From assembly GCA_963565915.1 (NCBI GenBank), contig OY751494.1, positions 372,001 to 436,000 on the forward strand: a stretch of 64,000 bases of DNA, in the 5' to 3' direction. The number at the start of each line of letters is the position of its first letter. Position 1 is the first letter of the stretch. The notes under the pieces are model-generated. The model did no database searches. It was not told where the DNA came from and worked only from the letters and a program-made list of their open reading frames with translations. The position numbers were made by a program, and so were the translations under genes. Source of the stretch: Entoloma clypeatum. Lineage: Eukaryota > Basidiomycota > Agaricomycetes > Agaricales > Entolomataceae. Positions 1 to 9,455 of the stretch are shown here, piece after piece.

Positions 1-1410
1 GTGGAAGCTTCAATGGTTAACATAATGGTATCGGTCAGGTGAAGGTACTTTTCCGGGTTAAAAACTTGCTCTGCGATATGAAGATGAGGTTCAGCCGCAA
101 GGAGGCCATCGATGATCATATACTCGATCGCCTTGGCTAGAAAATATATGTTGACCAAAGAAGTCGATGAAGGCATAGAAAAAAAACTTACCAGCTTTAT
201 GGTTGTAAACCATTTTATGCAGTTTGAAGCGGGTCGCGCATATCTCATATAATTGATTGGCATCCTTGATGTCATAGCATATTTGGTTGTCAAGAACACG
301 GGCGGATTTGATGATACTGCAGAACAGACACGGATGTTAAATTGGCTGGATATTTCATTTAAAATGAAAACCATTACCGGGGAAGTGCGATCTTTATGCT
401 ATCTCCTATCATATGCGAGTCACGCAAAATATAGTCAAACCTGAGGAAGGATCAGAGAGGGTATGATAAGTCAAGAAGCATGTACAACTAACTTGTCTAC
501 GTCAAGTCCGTTTCGTTTGTTTGCAACGATGTCGAACAGAAAGCGTTTCTCGTCGGGACTGCCCAAAATATCGGTGACAAAAACATTCAAGAATGACTGT
601 CTGGCGTACGCGCATTGGGTTGGATCGCCTGAAATGAGAGCTTGGATAAACTTGTCATCTTTCGCTTCTAGCGTAATATCATTGTCCTTGACGAGATAGT
701 TGAACATCATCACAGAGCCGTCTTCGTGCTGCCACGTTCTGCCGGGCCTTAAACGGTAGAAATGAGCCTGGTCAACGCCTACAGACATGAGCGTTTGAGA
801 CATACAGGGCTTGGGGTATGAACAGCCCGTCCCAGACGTGGCTCCAGGGTCCATGCCCGAGATCATGGCAGAGTCCGGCTATCTCAACGCACTCAATGTC
901 CCGGTCTGCGATCTTAAGCTCTGGCTGCTTCTTCTGCAGATGAGAAGCCATCAAACGGGCGAGATAGGCGACACCTTTTTTTTTTGGGCGGCAGAAAAAA
1001 AAACACACACATTGAGTCCACGCTAAAATCGTTAATTTCAAGACGCACCAATGCAGTGCTCGAATCTGTTGTGCGAGGCACCCAACCAGACATAGTAAGA
1101 AGTTCCAAGCTGTTTGATGTTCCGCAAACGCTGGAATTGTTTCCTGGCCGGATGTAAGTATACTTTATGCTCCACCATTGTGGAAAGAAATGCATGCTTA
1201 CGTGTCGATAAACATACATAAGCGCGGGGAGAGTGTAACTTTGGTTTTCATTTTGAGTTAGTATATGCTGTCTACCAGTACGGACGATGATAACTCACTT
1301 AGATCGTGTATGGGGTCCTTTACAGCCCTAGCCACCACCGACGAGGCGTCCCTCTTCCTCGGACTATCGTCGGAACCCAGATCGTTCTCGTATGGGTCGA
1401 GAAGCACCAT
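1..1410 (-). CDS. SAMHD1-like HD-domain dNTP triphosphohydrolase, C-terminus beyond the left edge
   Basis: Predicted dNTPase that would hydrolyse dNTPs to deoxynucleoside plus triphosphate, as SAMHD1 does. Nine exons join in phase: 1299-1410, 1202-1238, 1049-1143, 806-974, 610-747, 493-559, 378-440, 192-316 and 1-136. The joined frame shows the family blocks in order: AVKDPIHDL, then [12 protein letters not shown], then [12 protein letters not shown], then the HD motif [12 protein letters not shown], then [11 protein letters not shown], then [15 protein letters not shown]. The metal-binding H, HD and D set of HD phosphohydrolases is therefore present. ATG 1410 is the first in-frame ATG after an upstream stop codon. 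It leaves a short acidic leader and no SAM domain, which is the usual fungal form. Introns are about 45-75 nt. Downstream exons lie outside the window. The family is clear; the substrate and any tetramer regulation are inferred. Confidence 0.86.
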
Positions 1411-1937
1411 CTTCACTGGGAGATAGAGGGACTCAGGCCCCGTGGCGTAGGGTGGGGGAAGGCAGACAACAGGCAAGTCGCGTTGAGTGGAGAAATTAAA
1501 GAGGTCACGCTGTGTGACTTGTGACGGATGATGCAGGGTCGATCATTGTCATTTACACTTCAGACGTAAAACCTTAAGTGAGAGGATCACCGTCCTGACT
1601 TGCGAAGCTTAATAGAGTTGAAAGGAAAATACCTATCAGTGCATAAGCATGGACACGGAATTGGCCAAGGATTTACTTGGAATGGGTGAAAGGTTGCGTC
1701 CCACAGACTCCCACTTCGTTTGAGAGAGTAGCACCTGCTCATACTACTTAGTCGATTTGGGTATACAACCTTTAAAATATATATAGTACATATTTATGGT
1801 TTGGAGGCATAATACACATGTAAAAACTTCTGATTCGTGTTACACACGACATGAGTGCATCGCCGGTAAGCTCATCTCGTCGATCAAGTGAAAGGTAGAA
1901 AGACCAGATCAGTGAAAACATGGAAGGCGTCACGTTT
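1411..1937. other. Gene-free spacer between two minus-strand genes
   Basis: This stretch holds the 5' side of the SAMHD1-like gene and the 3' side of the next minus-strand gene. No ORF with recognisable content was seen. Promoter elements cannot be placed with confidence. Confidence 0.5.
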
Positions 1938-3356
1938 CTACGATCTCGAGGAGTAAATCCGTCTTCGCAGCTCATAGAGCTCCCCAGCCTTCAACCGCGC
2001 CACGTCCGTACATTCCCTCGGATGTTCTCTCACACAGTGATCACGCAGGTCCTCCCAATCTGCGTTCGCAGGAAACGATGCAGCTGTCTGTGGAAAGGTC
2101 GATTTAGATTTCAACAATCTGAAAAAAAAAAACGACGAGAGAGAATATGTCAGCACAGGCAAGAAAAAAAACGAGGGGGAAGAAGAAGGAACACACAAGC
2201 AAACGCGACATTGGAGCTGCCCATCCTTCGGGACGTACATGATGTCGAGATGGACTGCCTCAGGATCAAGGGGAAGACTCGGTGGAACAGCGGCTGGAGC
2301 AGGCTCTGTATGTGAGCTCCGTACAGGAGCAGGGCTGCGATTTCCCGCTCGGGTCTTCCTACGAACCTGGGTCGATGACGTGACTGTACTCGACACTTCA
2401 ATAGGCGTGGAGGTATCCAGGGAGGATCGAGGTCGACCAGGTTTCGACGAGCGATGTTCAGAATGTGGCGGAAGAATCGGTGGGAGCTTGAGGTCGAGAG
2501 CTTCGCCCTCAGAAAACCGCCTCGGCATATCGATAGATGCGCTGTGTTCCCTGTCATCGTACGGAGCGTCGTCAAGCATAGTGGACGTAGATAACACGGG
2601 ACCAGCACTTCTGCTTCGCTTGAGAGGAGGAAAAGAGGGCGAGAGTGGCGAGAGGGATATCGCGAATGGCGGTGGGAAGAAGGCAAGACTATCTGGAGCC
2701 GGATACAGGAGTTTGTAAACGCCCGCCTCCTCCTCGTCCTCTAAAGGATCCAAGTCGGACTGGATCGCGATGGTAGAAGACGGCGATGAAGACGGCGAGT
2801 ACCAACGTTGGCACGCCGCATTCTCAGGTTCCGAAGGACCAGAGGAACCTGCACCTGCACCCCTTCCACGCTTGGCACCGCGAGGATTACCAGCACGCGG
2901 CTGCTGCGACCCTTCTCCATTATGCGCATTCAACGCGGCTTCAGCCCCCCGCAGACTCTCCCTCTCACTCAACATCGCCCGCACCCTCTCCCTCGCCGCA
3001 TCCCGCTCTTCCTTAAAAGTCACGCAATGCGCACGCCACTTCTCCCTGTCCTGGCGTTCCCTAAACATGACCTTCGTGCACGCCGCACGCAGGTGGGTAA
3101 GCTCTGCCTGGATGCGCTCGGCATAGCTCCTGAACGTCGCGTCAAGGAAGTTGGTGACAGGTCGGGGTGCAGTGCTATGGTTCTTTTCCGGGGCTATGGG
3201 GCCGACGTGGGTTGCTGCAATCTGGGTTGGAGGAAGGCGGCGTCTGTGGGTGGTGGCGATTTGAAGCGGAATCTGCGGACCGAAAGGTGGTTGGTCGGGG
3301 GAGCAGCGACGGGGCGCGTGAAGTGGAGACGGGCGTTGGCGTTGAGCGGTGCGCAT
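1938..3356 (-). CDS. Coiled-coil protein with C-terminal intron-split C2H2-like zinc finger
   Basis: Two exons (2197-3356 and 1938-2118) flank a 78-nt intron and encode 446 aa. The N-terminus is rich in P, Q and R. A charged helical stretch follows at about residues 65-140 (from TNFLDATFRSYAERIQ onward), then a long S/P-rich disordered middle. The C-terminus has CRVC, about 20 residues, FPANADW, and HCVREH, so it fits C-x2-C...H-x4-H. The intron falls just after the cysteine pair. It is a multiple of three and has no stop codon, so a retained-intron form would still be open. The gene at 30614-34005 has the same C-terminal module and the same intron position, which makes the two paralogues. 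A nuclear or DNA-binding role is only a guess from the finger. I do not recognise a named family. Confidence 0.72.
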   Translation of the reverse strand: MRTAQRQRPSPLHAPRRCSPDQPPFGPQIPLQIATTHRRRLPPTQIAATHVGPIAPEKNHSTAPRPVTNFLDATFRSYAERIQAELTHLRAACTKVMFRERQDREKWRAHCVTFKEERDAARERVRAMLSERESLRGAEAALNAHNGEGSQQPRAGNPRGAKRGRGAGAGSSGPSEPENAACQRWYSPSSSPSSTIAIQSDLDPLEDEEEAGVYKLLYPAPDSLAFFPPPFAISLSPLSPSFPPLKRSRSAGPVLSTSTMLDDAPYDDREHSASIDMPRRFSEGEALDLKLPPILPPHSEHRSSKPGRPRSSLDTSTPIEVSSTVTSSTQVRRKTRAGNRSPAPVRSSHTEPAPAAVPPSLPLDPEAVHLDIMYVPKDGQLQCRVCLCVPSSSPSFFFLPVLTYSLSSFFFFRLLKSKSTFPQTAASFPANADWEDLRDHCVREHPRECTDVARLKAGELYELRRRIYSSRS

Positions 3357-3447
3357 AACGCCTTGTGGTCCTGAAGTCGTGGCAGTTGTACGTGGTGGCG
3401 GTAATCTAGACTGACCCTACAGATTCGTGTCTTGAGTTGAGCGAGCT

Positions 3448-3456
3448 CCTTATATG
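3448..3456 (-). promoter_or_regulatory. TATA-like element upstream of the coiled-coil/zinc-finger gene
   Basis: The minus strand reads CCATATAAGG about 95 nt before the ATG at 3356. This is a plausible core promoter by position and sequence only. Confidence 0.3.
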
Positions 3457-3469
3457 GAAAAACCGATCA

Positions 3470-4513
3470 TACATTATAATTCGCGTTTCTTCTTGGAGGA
3501 GCTTGATTCATAGAGTATTGTGGAGGTTAAATAGACTGGACGGATTGCAAATAGCGTAGGATGAGGAGGGCCCGTGAACCAGCAACGGATATCCAAGAGG
3601 TCAAGGGGGAGGCAACAATGTGATAGACCCACATTATGAATGACTATTAGTACATTGTCCAACAGAATTGGATGTCAAAGTTCTGTTCGTTGCAAGACAA
3701 AAGAGACAATAGGACGTGTGGGAGTGTCACAGGGCAGGAAGGTGACGAAGACAATAAGGATGACTGCACCATCTCCATTTTACGTCGGTCTGATTCGTCG
3801 CCCCTGTATCGGCACGCACCCTGTCCAAGCGTTTTTTGTTGACAATCGTTGCCAGTCTGACAGACCTCAGTAATCACTTCGAGTCAGCGGGACGGAATCA
3901 TTCCCCCATCTAGAAACCCCGCTTTTTCAACGCCCAAAAGTTCCCGTGCTAGGGCGACACACCTGACTCTTTCGAGATTAACGATGTCTGCGTACAATGA
4001 GACAACAATGAAAAGTAGAGTGGACTCGTCAAAACACGCGGCAGTTGAGTTTAGGTTGCAGCGTGTGGGAGCAAATACACGTGATAGAATGCTGCCCGAT
4101 ATTAGCGGAAGCAAATCCCAAGTACTTCAAGTTGCTGTGCGCGAAAATCGCAGCCTGCGTTCGTTGTATTTGAGAGAAACAGAGAGGGACGAAAGGATAA
4201 AGAACTGATACGAGCAAACTCCCCGAATGCCGCAACTCCAACAACGACGATAAAGCGGCGAAAGCGTTTCCTTTTCAGCCAACGAAGTTGGATAAGGCTG
4301 TGCTGCAATAGATTCCGTTTGAGAATGGGGCAGCGCCGCAGCGGTTCGGTGTTGAATTCACTTTTGATCAAGGCACTATGTGAGGAGAAGCGAGTTCGTC
4401 AACTTGGTCGCGAACAGCTTTCGTGATGGACCGACACTGTTAACGTCCCTTGCTGCTAGCTAATAATCACTCGACCGGCTTCCCCTGCCTCTCCCCACTA
4501 GTACTCGTAAAAC
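3470..4513. other. No gene seen
   Basis: Only short overlapping ORFs without recognisable motifs occur on either strand. It lies between the 5' side of one minus-strand gene and the 3' end of the F-box gene. Confidence 0.5.
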
Positions 4514-6082
4514 TCAATTGGCACCAAATGTACTAGAAGGATAATACATCCCGCCTCTCCGAAGTTCATCCCAGACGTCGAGCTCTACAATGTTCAAGTG
4601 TTTCTCCAGCCATTCTCGATCATCTTGTTTCGCCAAGGCCTCCTTGGATAAATAAATCCTACGCAACGGCGATCCGGTGGCTTCACGAAACTCGACGAGT
4701 CTGCGAACATGTGGTATGGGAGATCTAACGGCGAGAGTGTGAAGGTGAGGCCACACAAGTCTCAGATCCCTGTCAACCGATTTGAGCAGCGGCAAGGCGA
4801 CCCGCCAACCTTCCCCGATGAAAGTGGCTTCCTCGATCCCCGGAAAACATACCGTCGCCTGTCGGATTCCATCCACATAGTCGGTATTACCCAGGTCCAT
4901 TACCATCATCAGTGTTTTCAAGAAAGGAAATTTTACGACGCCGCTGTCAATCGTATGCTGAAAAAGATCGCGCAGATCGTTTTCCCAGAAGCGCGCCATG
5001 ACAAGGTGACGAAGTGCGGGAGCTGAGATAAGGAATAGCAGATCTGACATGTAGTTCATGTCGAAGACGGACAGCGAGGACAGAGAGGGCAAATCCAAAG
5101 GTGGCATTTCGGACGCAGGCCAACTATCGGACGTAAATCCGTGATATGTGACCAGGGTTTCGAGGGAATGGCATTGGGAGACGGTGCTGTGGAACTCTTC
5201 CACCGAAAGGGACTCAACGTCGAGATGAAGAGTTCTGAGGCGATCATATGGAATTCGAGGGGGTATATGCAGCCCAAGCTTGGCGGTTATGAGGGCTGGA
5301 GCCCCTTGTGGGAACATAGAGGCAGATCCTATCTCATCCTGACAATATACGTTTTCCTCAAGGGATAACTCTTGAAGTCGAGGGACGGATACTGGGAGGT
5401 GGCAAAAATGGTGGTGGAAAATGTGGATGATCGGTTGGAAGGACTCGCTCACTTGGATGGAGATCCGGCGGCATCGTGGAAGGTGCTTTTCCAACACGCA
5501 ACAAAGGGAAAAGGCTGAAGCACGTATATCCATCCCGGAGTCATCATCGTCCTCAAGCCAATCAAATTCGGTTGCAATGAGCTGAAAGTCGATCGGGGAG
5601 GAGTCCGATCTGGCGAGAAAGAGGCGAATGATGTCGAGATTCCAGGGAGGGAAGACATGGATTGTCGTCCACAGGAAAGGGTTTGAAAGTGCCACCCCAC
5701 GCCACCTGCTGCATACATGGGAAACAACAACAGGGAGCGGGAGGCATGGCCTGTTCTCGGGCGTCATAGACATATCCATCTCGCGCTGGGCCACATCTCG
5801 CGTTATGATGAAGATGTAAGCGAGAGTCTCCGTGGGTAGACGAAGAATAGGCGCAGAGTTCGTGACGTACTGTGCGCACTTCAACAAGGCCACGCGGGCA
5901 GATGTGATGAGAGAACTAAGCTCTGGGTTTCTTTGAGGGTTTCTCTCGTAGCCCCAGACCAACTCATGGTTTTTGAGAGAGTTGACCATGCTCTGGATGC
6001 TTTCCATCGAAGATCTGAGATCGTTGGGTGATTTTTCGCTCATGGTGACAGCGATGGGTAAGCTGCTGCACGATGACGACAT
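4514..6082 (-). CDS. F-box protein with leucine-rich-type C-terminal region
   Basis: Single uninterrupted ORF of 522 codons starting at ATG 6082; a second in-frame ATG follows 13 codons later. Residues about 80-100 contain the F-box core APILRLPTETLAYIF, followed by a block ending in VCSRWRGVALSNPFLW. This is the layout of agaricomycete F-box-like proteins of about 500 aa. The rest has repeated leucine-spaced segments (LRTLHLDVESLSVEEF and similar), consistent with a degenerate LRR substrate-binding region. By family it would act as the substrate receptor of an SCF ubiquitin ligase. It stands head to head with a related gene at 6257-7618, and relics of the same family lie nearby, so this is a local F-box cluster. 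Confidence 0.82.
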   Translation of the reverse strand: MSSSCSSLPIAVTMSEKSPNDLRSSMESIQSMVNSLKNHELVWGYERNPQRNPELSSLITSARVALLKCAQYVTNSAPILRLPTETLAYIFIITRDVAQREMDMSMTPENRPCLPLPVVVSHVCSRWRGVALSNPFLWTTIHVFPPWNLDIIRLFLARSDSSPIDFQLIATEFDWLEDDDDSGMDIRASAFSLCCVLEKHLPRCRRISIQVSESFQPIIHIFHHHFCHLPVSVPRLQELSLEENVYCQDEIGSASMFPQGAPALITAKLGLHIPPRIPYDRLRTLHLDVESLSVEEFHSTVSQCHSLETLVTYHGFTSDSWPASEMPPLDLPSLSSLSVFDMNYMSDLLFLISAPALRHLVMARFWENDLRDLFQHTIDSGVVKFPFLKTLMMVMDLGNTDYVDGIRQATVCFPGIEEATFIGEGWRVALPLLKSVDRDLRLVWPHLHTLAVRSPIPHVRRLVEFREATGSPLRRIYLSKEALAKQDDREWLEKHLNIVELDVWDELRRGGMYYPSSTFGAN

Positions 6083-6256
6083 ACTAACATTTATGCTTGT
6101 TTAACTTTATTTATCAAATCAACCACTGAACTGCCTGACGCGAAGCACATTCGTAACCTGTGAGTAGACTTACATACTTATGCCTGATTTTTCTTCTGAA
6201 ATTTTGCCTTCATCAAAAATTCTTCAGTCCGTCCATTTTTTGCCCCATTGTTTCCA

Positions 6257-7618
6257 ATGCCACGACAATGTCGCCAAGAACCCACTCCCGATTTTGCTAC
6301 CACGATGGCGAGTATGCTCCAAACTCTCCATTCCCTTCAGTGGCGTTATGTTGCGCTTTCTACGCCGCTCCTATGGGCACGGCTCCATATCGTGTCCCCT
6401 TGGAGAGTTGAGATCATCCGTTTGTTCTTATCCAGGTCTGAGCCCTGCCCCATCGATGTTCAACTGATAGTTACCGATCCCGAAGAAATTGGTGCGTTGG
6501 TTGACAAACACGAGATCGATCGTCTTATTAGGAAAAAAGTCAAATCGCTCTATAATATTCTGGTGGGTCATCTCCCTCGGTGCAGCAGAATATCCATCAA
6601 AGCACGCCGTGGTCTTCACCCTTTGATTATCGCGTTCAGGGACCTGTTTAGTCAGTTCCCCACTTCTCTCCCACTCCTTGAAAGTCTCTTGATGGAGCAA
6701 TTCTTTCTTAATGAGGGGCACGACAAGATGGAGCCGGAGATCGTATTTCCACAAGGTCTCCCAGCGCTCAAGGATGTCAAAATCGGGACACCTGTAACAC
6801 TTCCGGGACTTTCGTACCATCAGCTATCCTCCCTTCACCTGAAAATGACCTTCTTCACCCCTGTCAAGTTCCACAACATGTTATCGCAATGCACCATGCT
6901 CAAAACCCTGGCTTTGTATGACGATTTCTCAGCCGAATGGCATACCACTCCTCTGCCGTCGCTCAATATCCCATCACTTTCCTCCCTCCACCTTTATGGC
7001 GAAATATCCCTCTCTAAGTATCTTCTACTCATCTCGGCGCCCAGGCTTCGTCACCTCAATATCGCTTCTGTCTTCAACCCAGATGAATTGGACCGTTTCT
7101 ATACACAGACAACTGGAGTTGGAGCAGAAAAATTTGCTGCGTTGACAATACTGACATTGGCATGGTTGAAAGGAGAGGAATTCCCCATCTATCGCCACGA
7201 TGTCAGATTCGCGCCGCCTTGCTTTCCCCGGATTGAAGAACTCACATTCGCAGGAGACGGCGTGTCTGCGATGATCCTCGCCCTACATACCGCAACTCCG
7301 GGTGACCCCGGCCACCCATTCAATCCAAACGGTGACTTGCGAGACGACGATCTCGTCTGGCCGCAGCTCCATAGTCTGGCTGTCACGGACTCGATACGCA
7401 GACCGCGTGATCTTGTGCTGTTCCGCGAACAGGCGGGGTCCCCACTACGCAGGATATGCCTTGATGCGAGGAGTATGGCGGGGCAAGATGCCAAAGATCT
7501 ACCCTGGTTGAAAGAGCGCTTGGAAGTTGTCGAGCGTGACGTCTGGGACGAGTTTCGAAGAGAGGGGTTGTATTATCCGTACCGTGAATTCACCTGCGAC
7601 AACGAGTACCAATACTGA
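6257..7618 (+). CDS. F-box-family paralogue lacking the F-box
   Basis: ORF opening at ATG 6257 and closing at TGA 7616-7618, 453 aa. From about residue 35 it aligns block by block with the protein at 4514-6082: WRYVALSTPLLW versus WRGVALSNPFLW, then EIIRLFLSRSEPCPIDVQL, then LPRCSRISI, and a similar C-terminal block (SPLRRICLDARSMAGQD). The N-terminal F-box itself is absent; upstream frames at 6160-6256 do not encode one. It is either a truncated duplicate or a gene whose first exon has decayed. Without the F-box it should not bind Skp1, so SCF function is doubtful. The two genes are divergent, with about 170 bp between them. Confidence 0.68.
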   Translation: MPRQCRQEPTPDFATTMASMLQTLHSLQWRYVALSTPLLWARLHIVSPWRVEIIRLFLSRSEPCPIDVQLIVTDPEEIGALVDKHEIDRLIRKKVKSLYNILVGHLPRCSRISIKARRGLHPLIIAFRDLFSQFPTSLPLLESLLMEQFFLNEGHDKMEPEIVFPQGLPALKDVKIGTPVTLPGLSYHQLSSLHLKMTFFTPVKFHNMLSQCTMLKTLALYDDFSAEWHTTPLPSLNIPSLSSLHLYGEISLSKYLLLISAPRLRHLNIASVFNPDELDRFYTQTTGVGAEKFAALTILTLAWLKGEEFPIYRHDVRFAPPCFPRIEELTFAGDGVSAMILALHTATPGDPGHPFNPNGDLRDDDLVWPQLHSLAVTDSIRRPRDLVLFREQAGSPLRRICLDARSMAGQDAKDLPWLKERLEVVERDVWDEFRREGLYYPYREFTCDNEYQY

Positions 7619-8049
7619 AAGGGTGTTGTATGATCTCCAAGTCGGTATATTACAAGATTCAAGTTACGAAAAGGGTAGATGTGACTCGGACGTTGGTGTG
7701 ACGTTTGGAAGTTGGCCAGCTCAAGGTAGACGAAGGAATGGTGCGGAGATCGTGACATACAGAGCACACTTCAGCAAGTTTGGAACTATACCGTTACCGA
7801 AGAGCTCCTCGGACATTATCAAGTGGCACGTTCCGGATTCCAGGAATATCAGCCGGGCGTCCCACTCAATGGTGGTGAGGCTGCGGTGAAATTTTTGGAT
7901 ACCACGTTTCCTTTTCCGGGATTCCACCATATTTATAAGGCAATGATCGTAAGTAGTTGTAGGGTGTTTACTGGGATAGTACTTCATACCATGATGATCA
8001 AAATCCACCTTCCGCCTTGCTTCCGCCCCAACTTTTCCACCCTTTCGCT
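7619..8049. other. Spacer with one F-box fragment
   Basis: Apart from the minus-strand fragment at 7721-7780, no coding content was recognised. Confidence 0.45.
7721..7780 (-). pseudogene. Short F-box gene fragment
   Basis: The minus-strand reading ends in LLKCALYVTISAPFLRLP and then a stop. It matches LLKCAQYVTNSAPILRLP just before the F-box of the gene at 4514-6082. No homology continues on either side, so this is a small relic. Confidence 0.5.
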
Positions 8050-8123
8050 ATGGACACAATGCCGGCAAATACAGCAGATAGTGTCCTGGTAACGCTGAGA
8101 GGCAGCGAGAATATGGTCGACTC
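8050..8123 (+). pseudogene. 5' part of an F-box gene split by retrotransposons
   Basis: ATG 8050 opens 24 codons that end exactly at the transposon junction (…SENMVDS). Removing the 8124-19171 insertion plus one TSD copy continues the same frame at 19172 (LLRHSLVREHDDRNP…KCAIHVTESAPVLHL). This resembles residues 10-90 of the protein at 4514-6082. The remainder is annotated at 19172-19618. Confidence 0.72.
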
Positions 8124-8433
8124 TGTTGAAACTTTTCCCATCACGTAGATTAGATTAGATTAGATTACATCACGTGACCTTTACATATCTTCATTACATA
8201 CTTGTTTGGTTGGTACAAACAGTAGTATGGTATATAAGACCAGGAAACTGTCAATATCAACAAGTTGTCTCTTGACTCTTAACCAGCTCCATTGCTCTCA
8301 CCAGCCTCAACCGCTCTCACTAGCCTTACCCCCTCCAAACCATGTAAGTGACCATAGCGGTATCATAGAGTACTTCCACTGTAGCTATGTTGCTCAGTAC
8401 ACCTGTGGCTAGCGCCCAGGTGGAACTTCAACA
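8124..8433 (+). repeat. 5' LTR of the outer copia element
   Basis: 310 bp from TGTTGAAAC to CTTCAACA. It contains a (GATTA)n-like stretch, a CACGTGACC word and the TATA box TATATAAG. It differs from its partner 18857-19166 at three positions only, all CpG to TpG or CpA changes. Confidence 0.9.
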
Positions 8434-8448
8434 GGTTATGGGCCCCGG
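8434..8448 (+). promoter_or_regulatory. Primer-binding site of the outer copia element (initiator-Met half-tRNA type)
   Basis: GGTTATGGGCCCCGG begins directly after the LTR. Its complement CCGGGGCCCATAACC matches an initiator-Met tRNA anticodon arm (anticodon CAT in the loop), not a tRNA 3' end. Drosophila copia and yeast Ty5 are known to use such half-tRNA priming. Confidence 0.65.
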
Positions 8449-8783
8449 ATAGCAGAGGGACTTGGGAAACGCTGGCAACAGCGAGTACCTGTTACGGACT
8501 AAGGACTATGGATGTATATGCTTACTTTTTCACTTTTACTCATCGGCCCCGCTTACACATATCGTATTATACTTTATTTCCTTTATTATACTTCGCTCCC
8601 GCGCTGACTCGCTTTCCGCAGCTGTCTGACTCATTCCGCAGTCAGCTTACTCATTAGTGCATAGCCTTCCGCAGTCGCCTTACTCATGCGCACTGCCTTC
8701 CGCAGTTACTGACTCATTCGCTACCGCTCATAGTCAGTACTATATAAACCTCATGTACCATAGCTACATTCCTTAGATTTAGC

Positions 8784-9093
8784 TGTTGAAACTTTTCCCA
8801 TCACGTAGATTAGATTAGATTAGATTACATCACGTGACCTTTACATATCTTCATTACATACTTGTTTGGTTGGTACAAACAGTAGTACAGTATATAAGAT
8901 CAGGAAACTGTCAATATCAATAAGTTGTCTCTTGACTCTTAACCAGCTCCATCACTCTCACCAGCCTCAACCGCTCTCACTAGCCTTACCCCCTCCAAAC
9001 CATGTAAGTGACCATAGCGGTATCGTAGAGTACTTCCACTGTAGCTATGTTGCTCAGTACATCTGTGGCTAGCACCCAGGTGGAACTTCAACA
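8784..9093 (+). repeat. 5' LTR of the inner copia element
   Basis: Pairs with 14322-14631 by shared variants (ATAAGATC, ATCAATAAG, TATCGTAG, CATCTGTGG). The TATA box TATATAAG is at about 8891-8898. The three differences from its partner are all CG to CA. Confidence 0.9.
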
Positions 9094-9108
9094 GGTTATG
9101 GGCCCCGG
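9094..9108 (+). promoter_or_regulatory. Primer-binding site of the inner copia element (initiator-Met half-tRNA type)
   Basis: Same GGTTATGGGCCCCGG as at 8434, immediately after the LTR. It is complementary to an initiator-Met anticodon stem-loop. Confidence 0.65.
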
Positions 9109-9455
9109 ATAGCAGAGGGACTTGGGAAACGCTGGCAACAGCGAGTACCTGCCCACTCTACCCTGGTTGGCAAAGAACCGATCGAAAGATCTAGGTTCTG
9201 AGTCTTACTTCTTCACATATGAACCTGGGAACGTCATTACGACAAGTACCTGTCATGAGACGTCCCTAAGGGGATTGACCTAGTACACTCCATGTGGAAA
9301 CGTTGACCGCACCTTATACGTTTCTGACATATAAAGGGTTTTCCCGTGACCGCTATTCCTGAAGGGAATATGTCATAAGGAATCATTTAATTGTTTTCTT
9401 AAATCATATTCATAACATATCACTGATTGGGAACCCTTTTTTAGATTCATCTACA

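Noticed and set aside
1..136. Apparent frameshift in the last visible SAMHD1-like exon
   Set aside because: Recount of the T run at about 59-63 restores the frame; the exon is intact.
253..444. Plus-strand ORF of 63 codons
   Set aside because: Antisense to exons of the SAMHD1-like gene.
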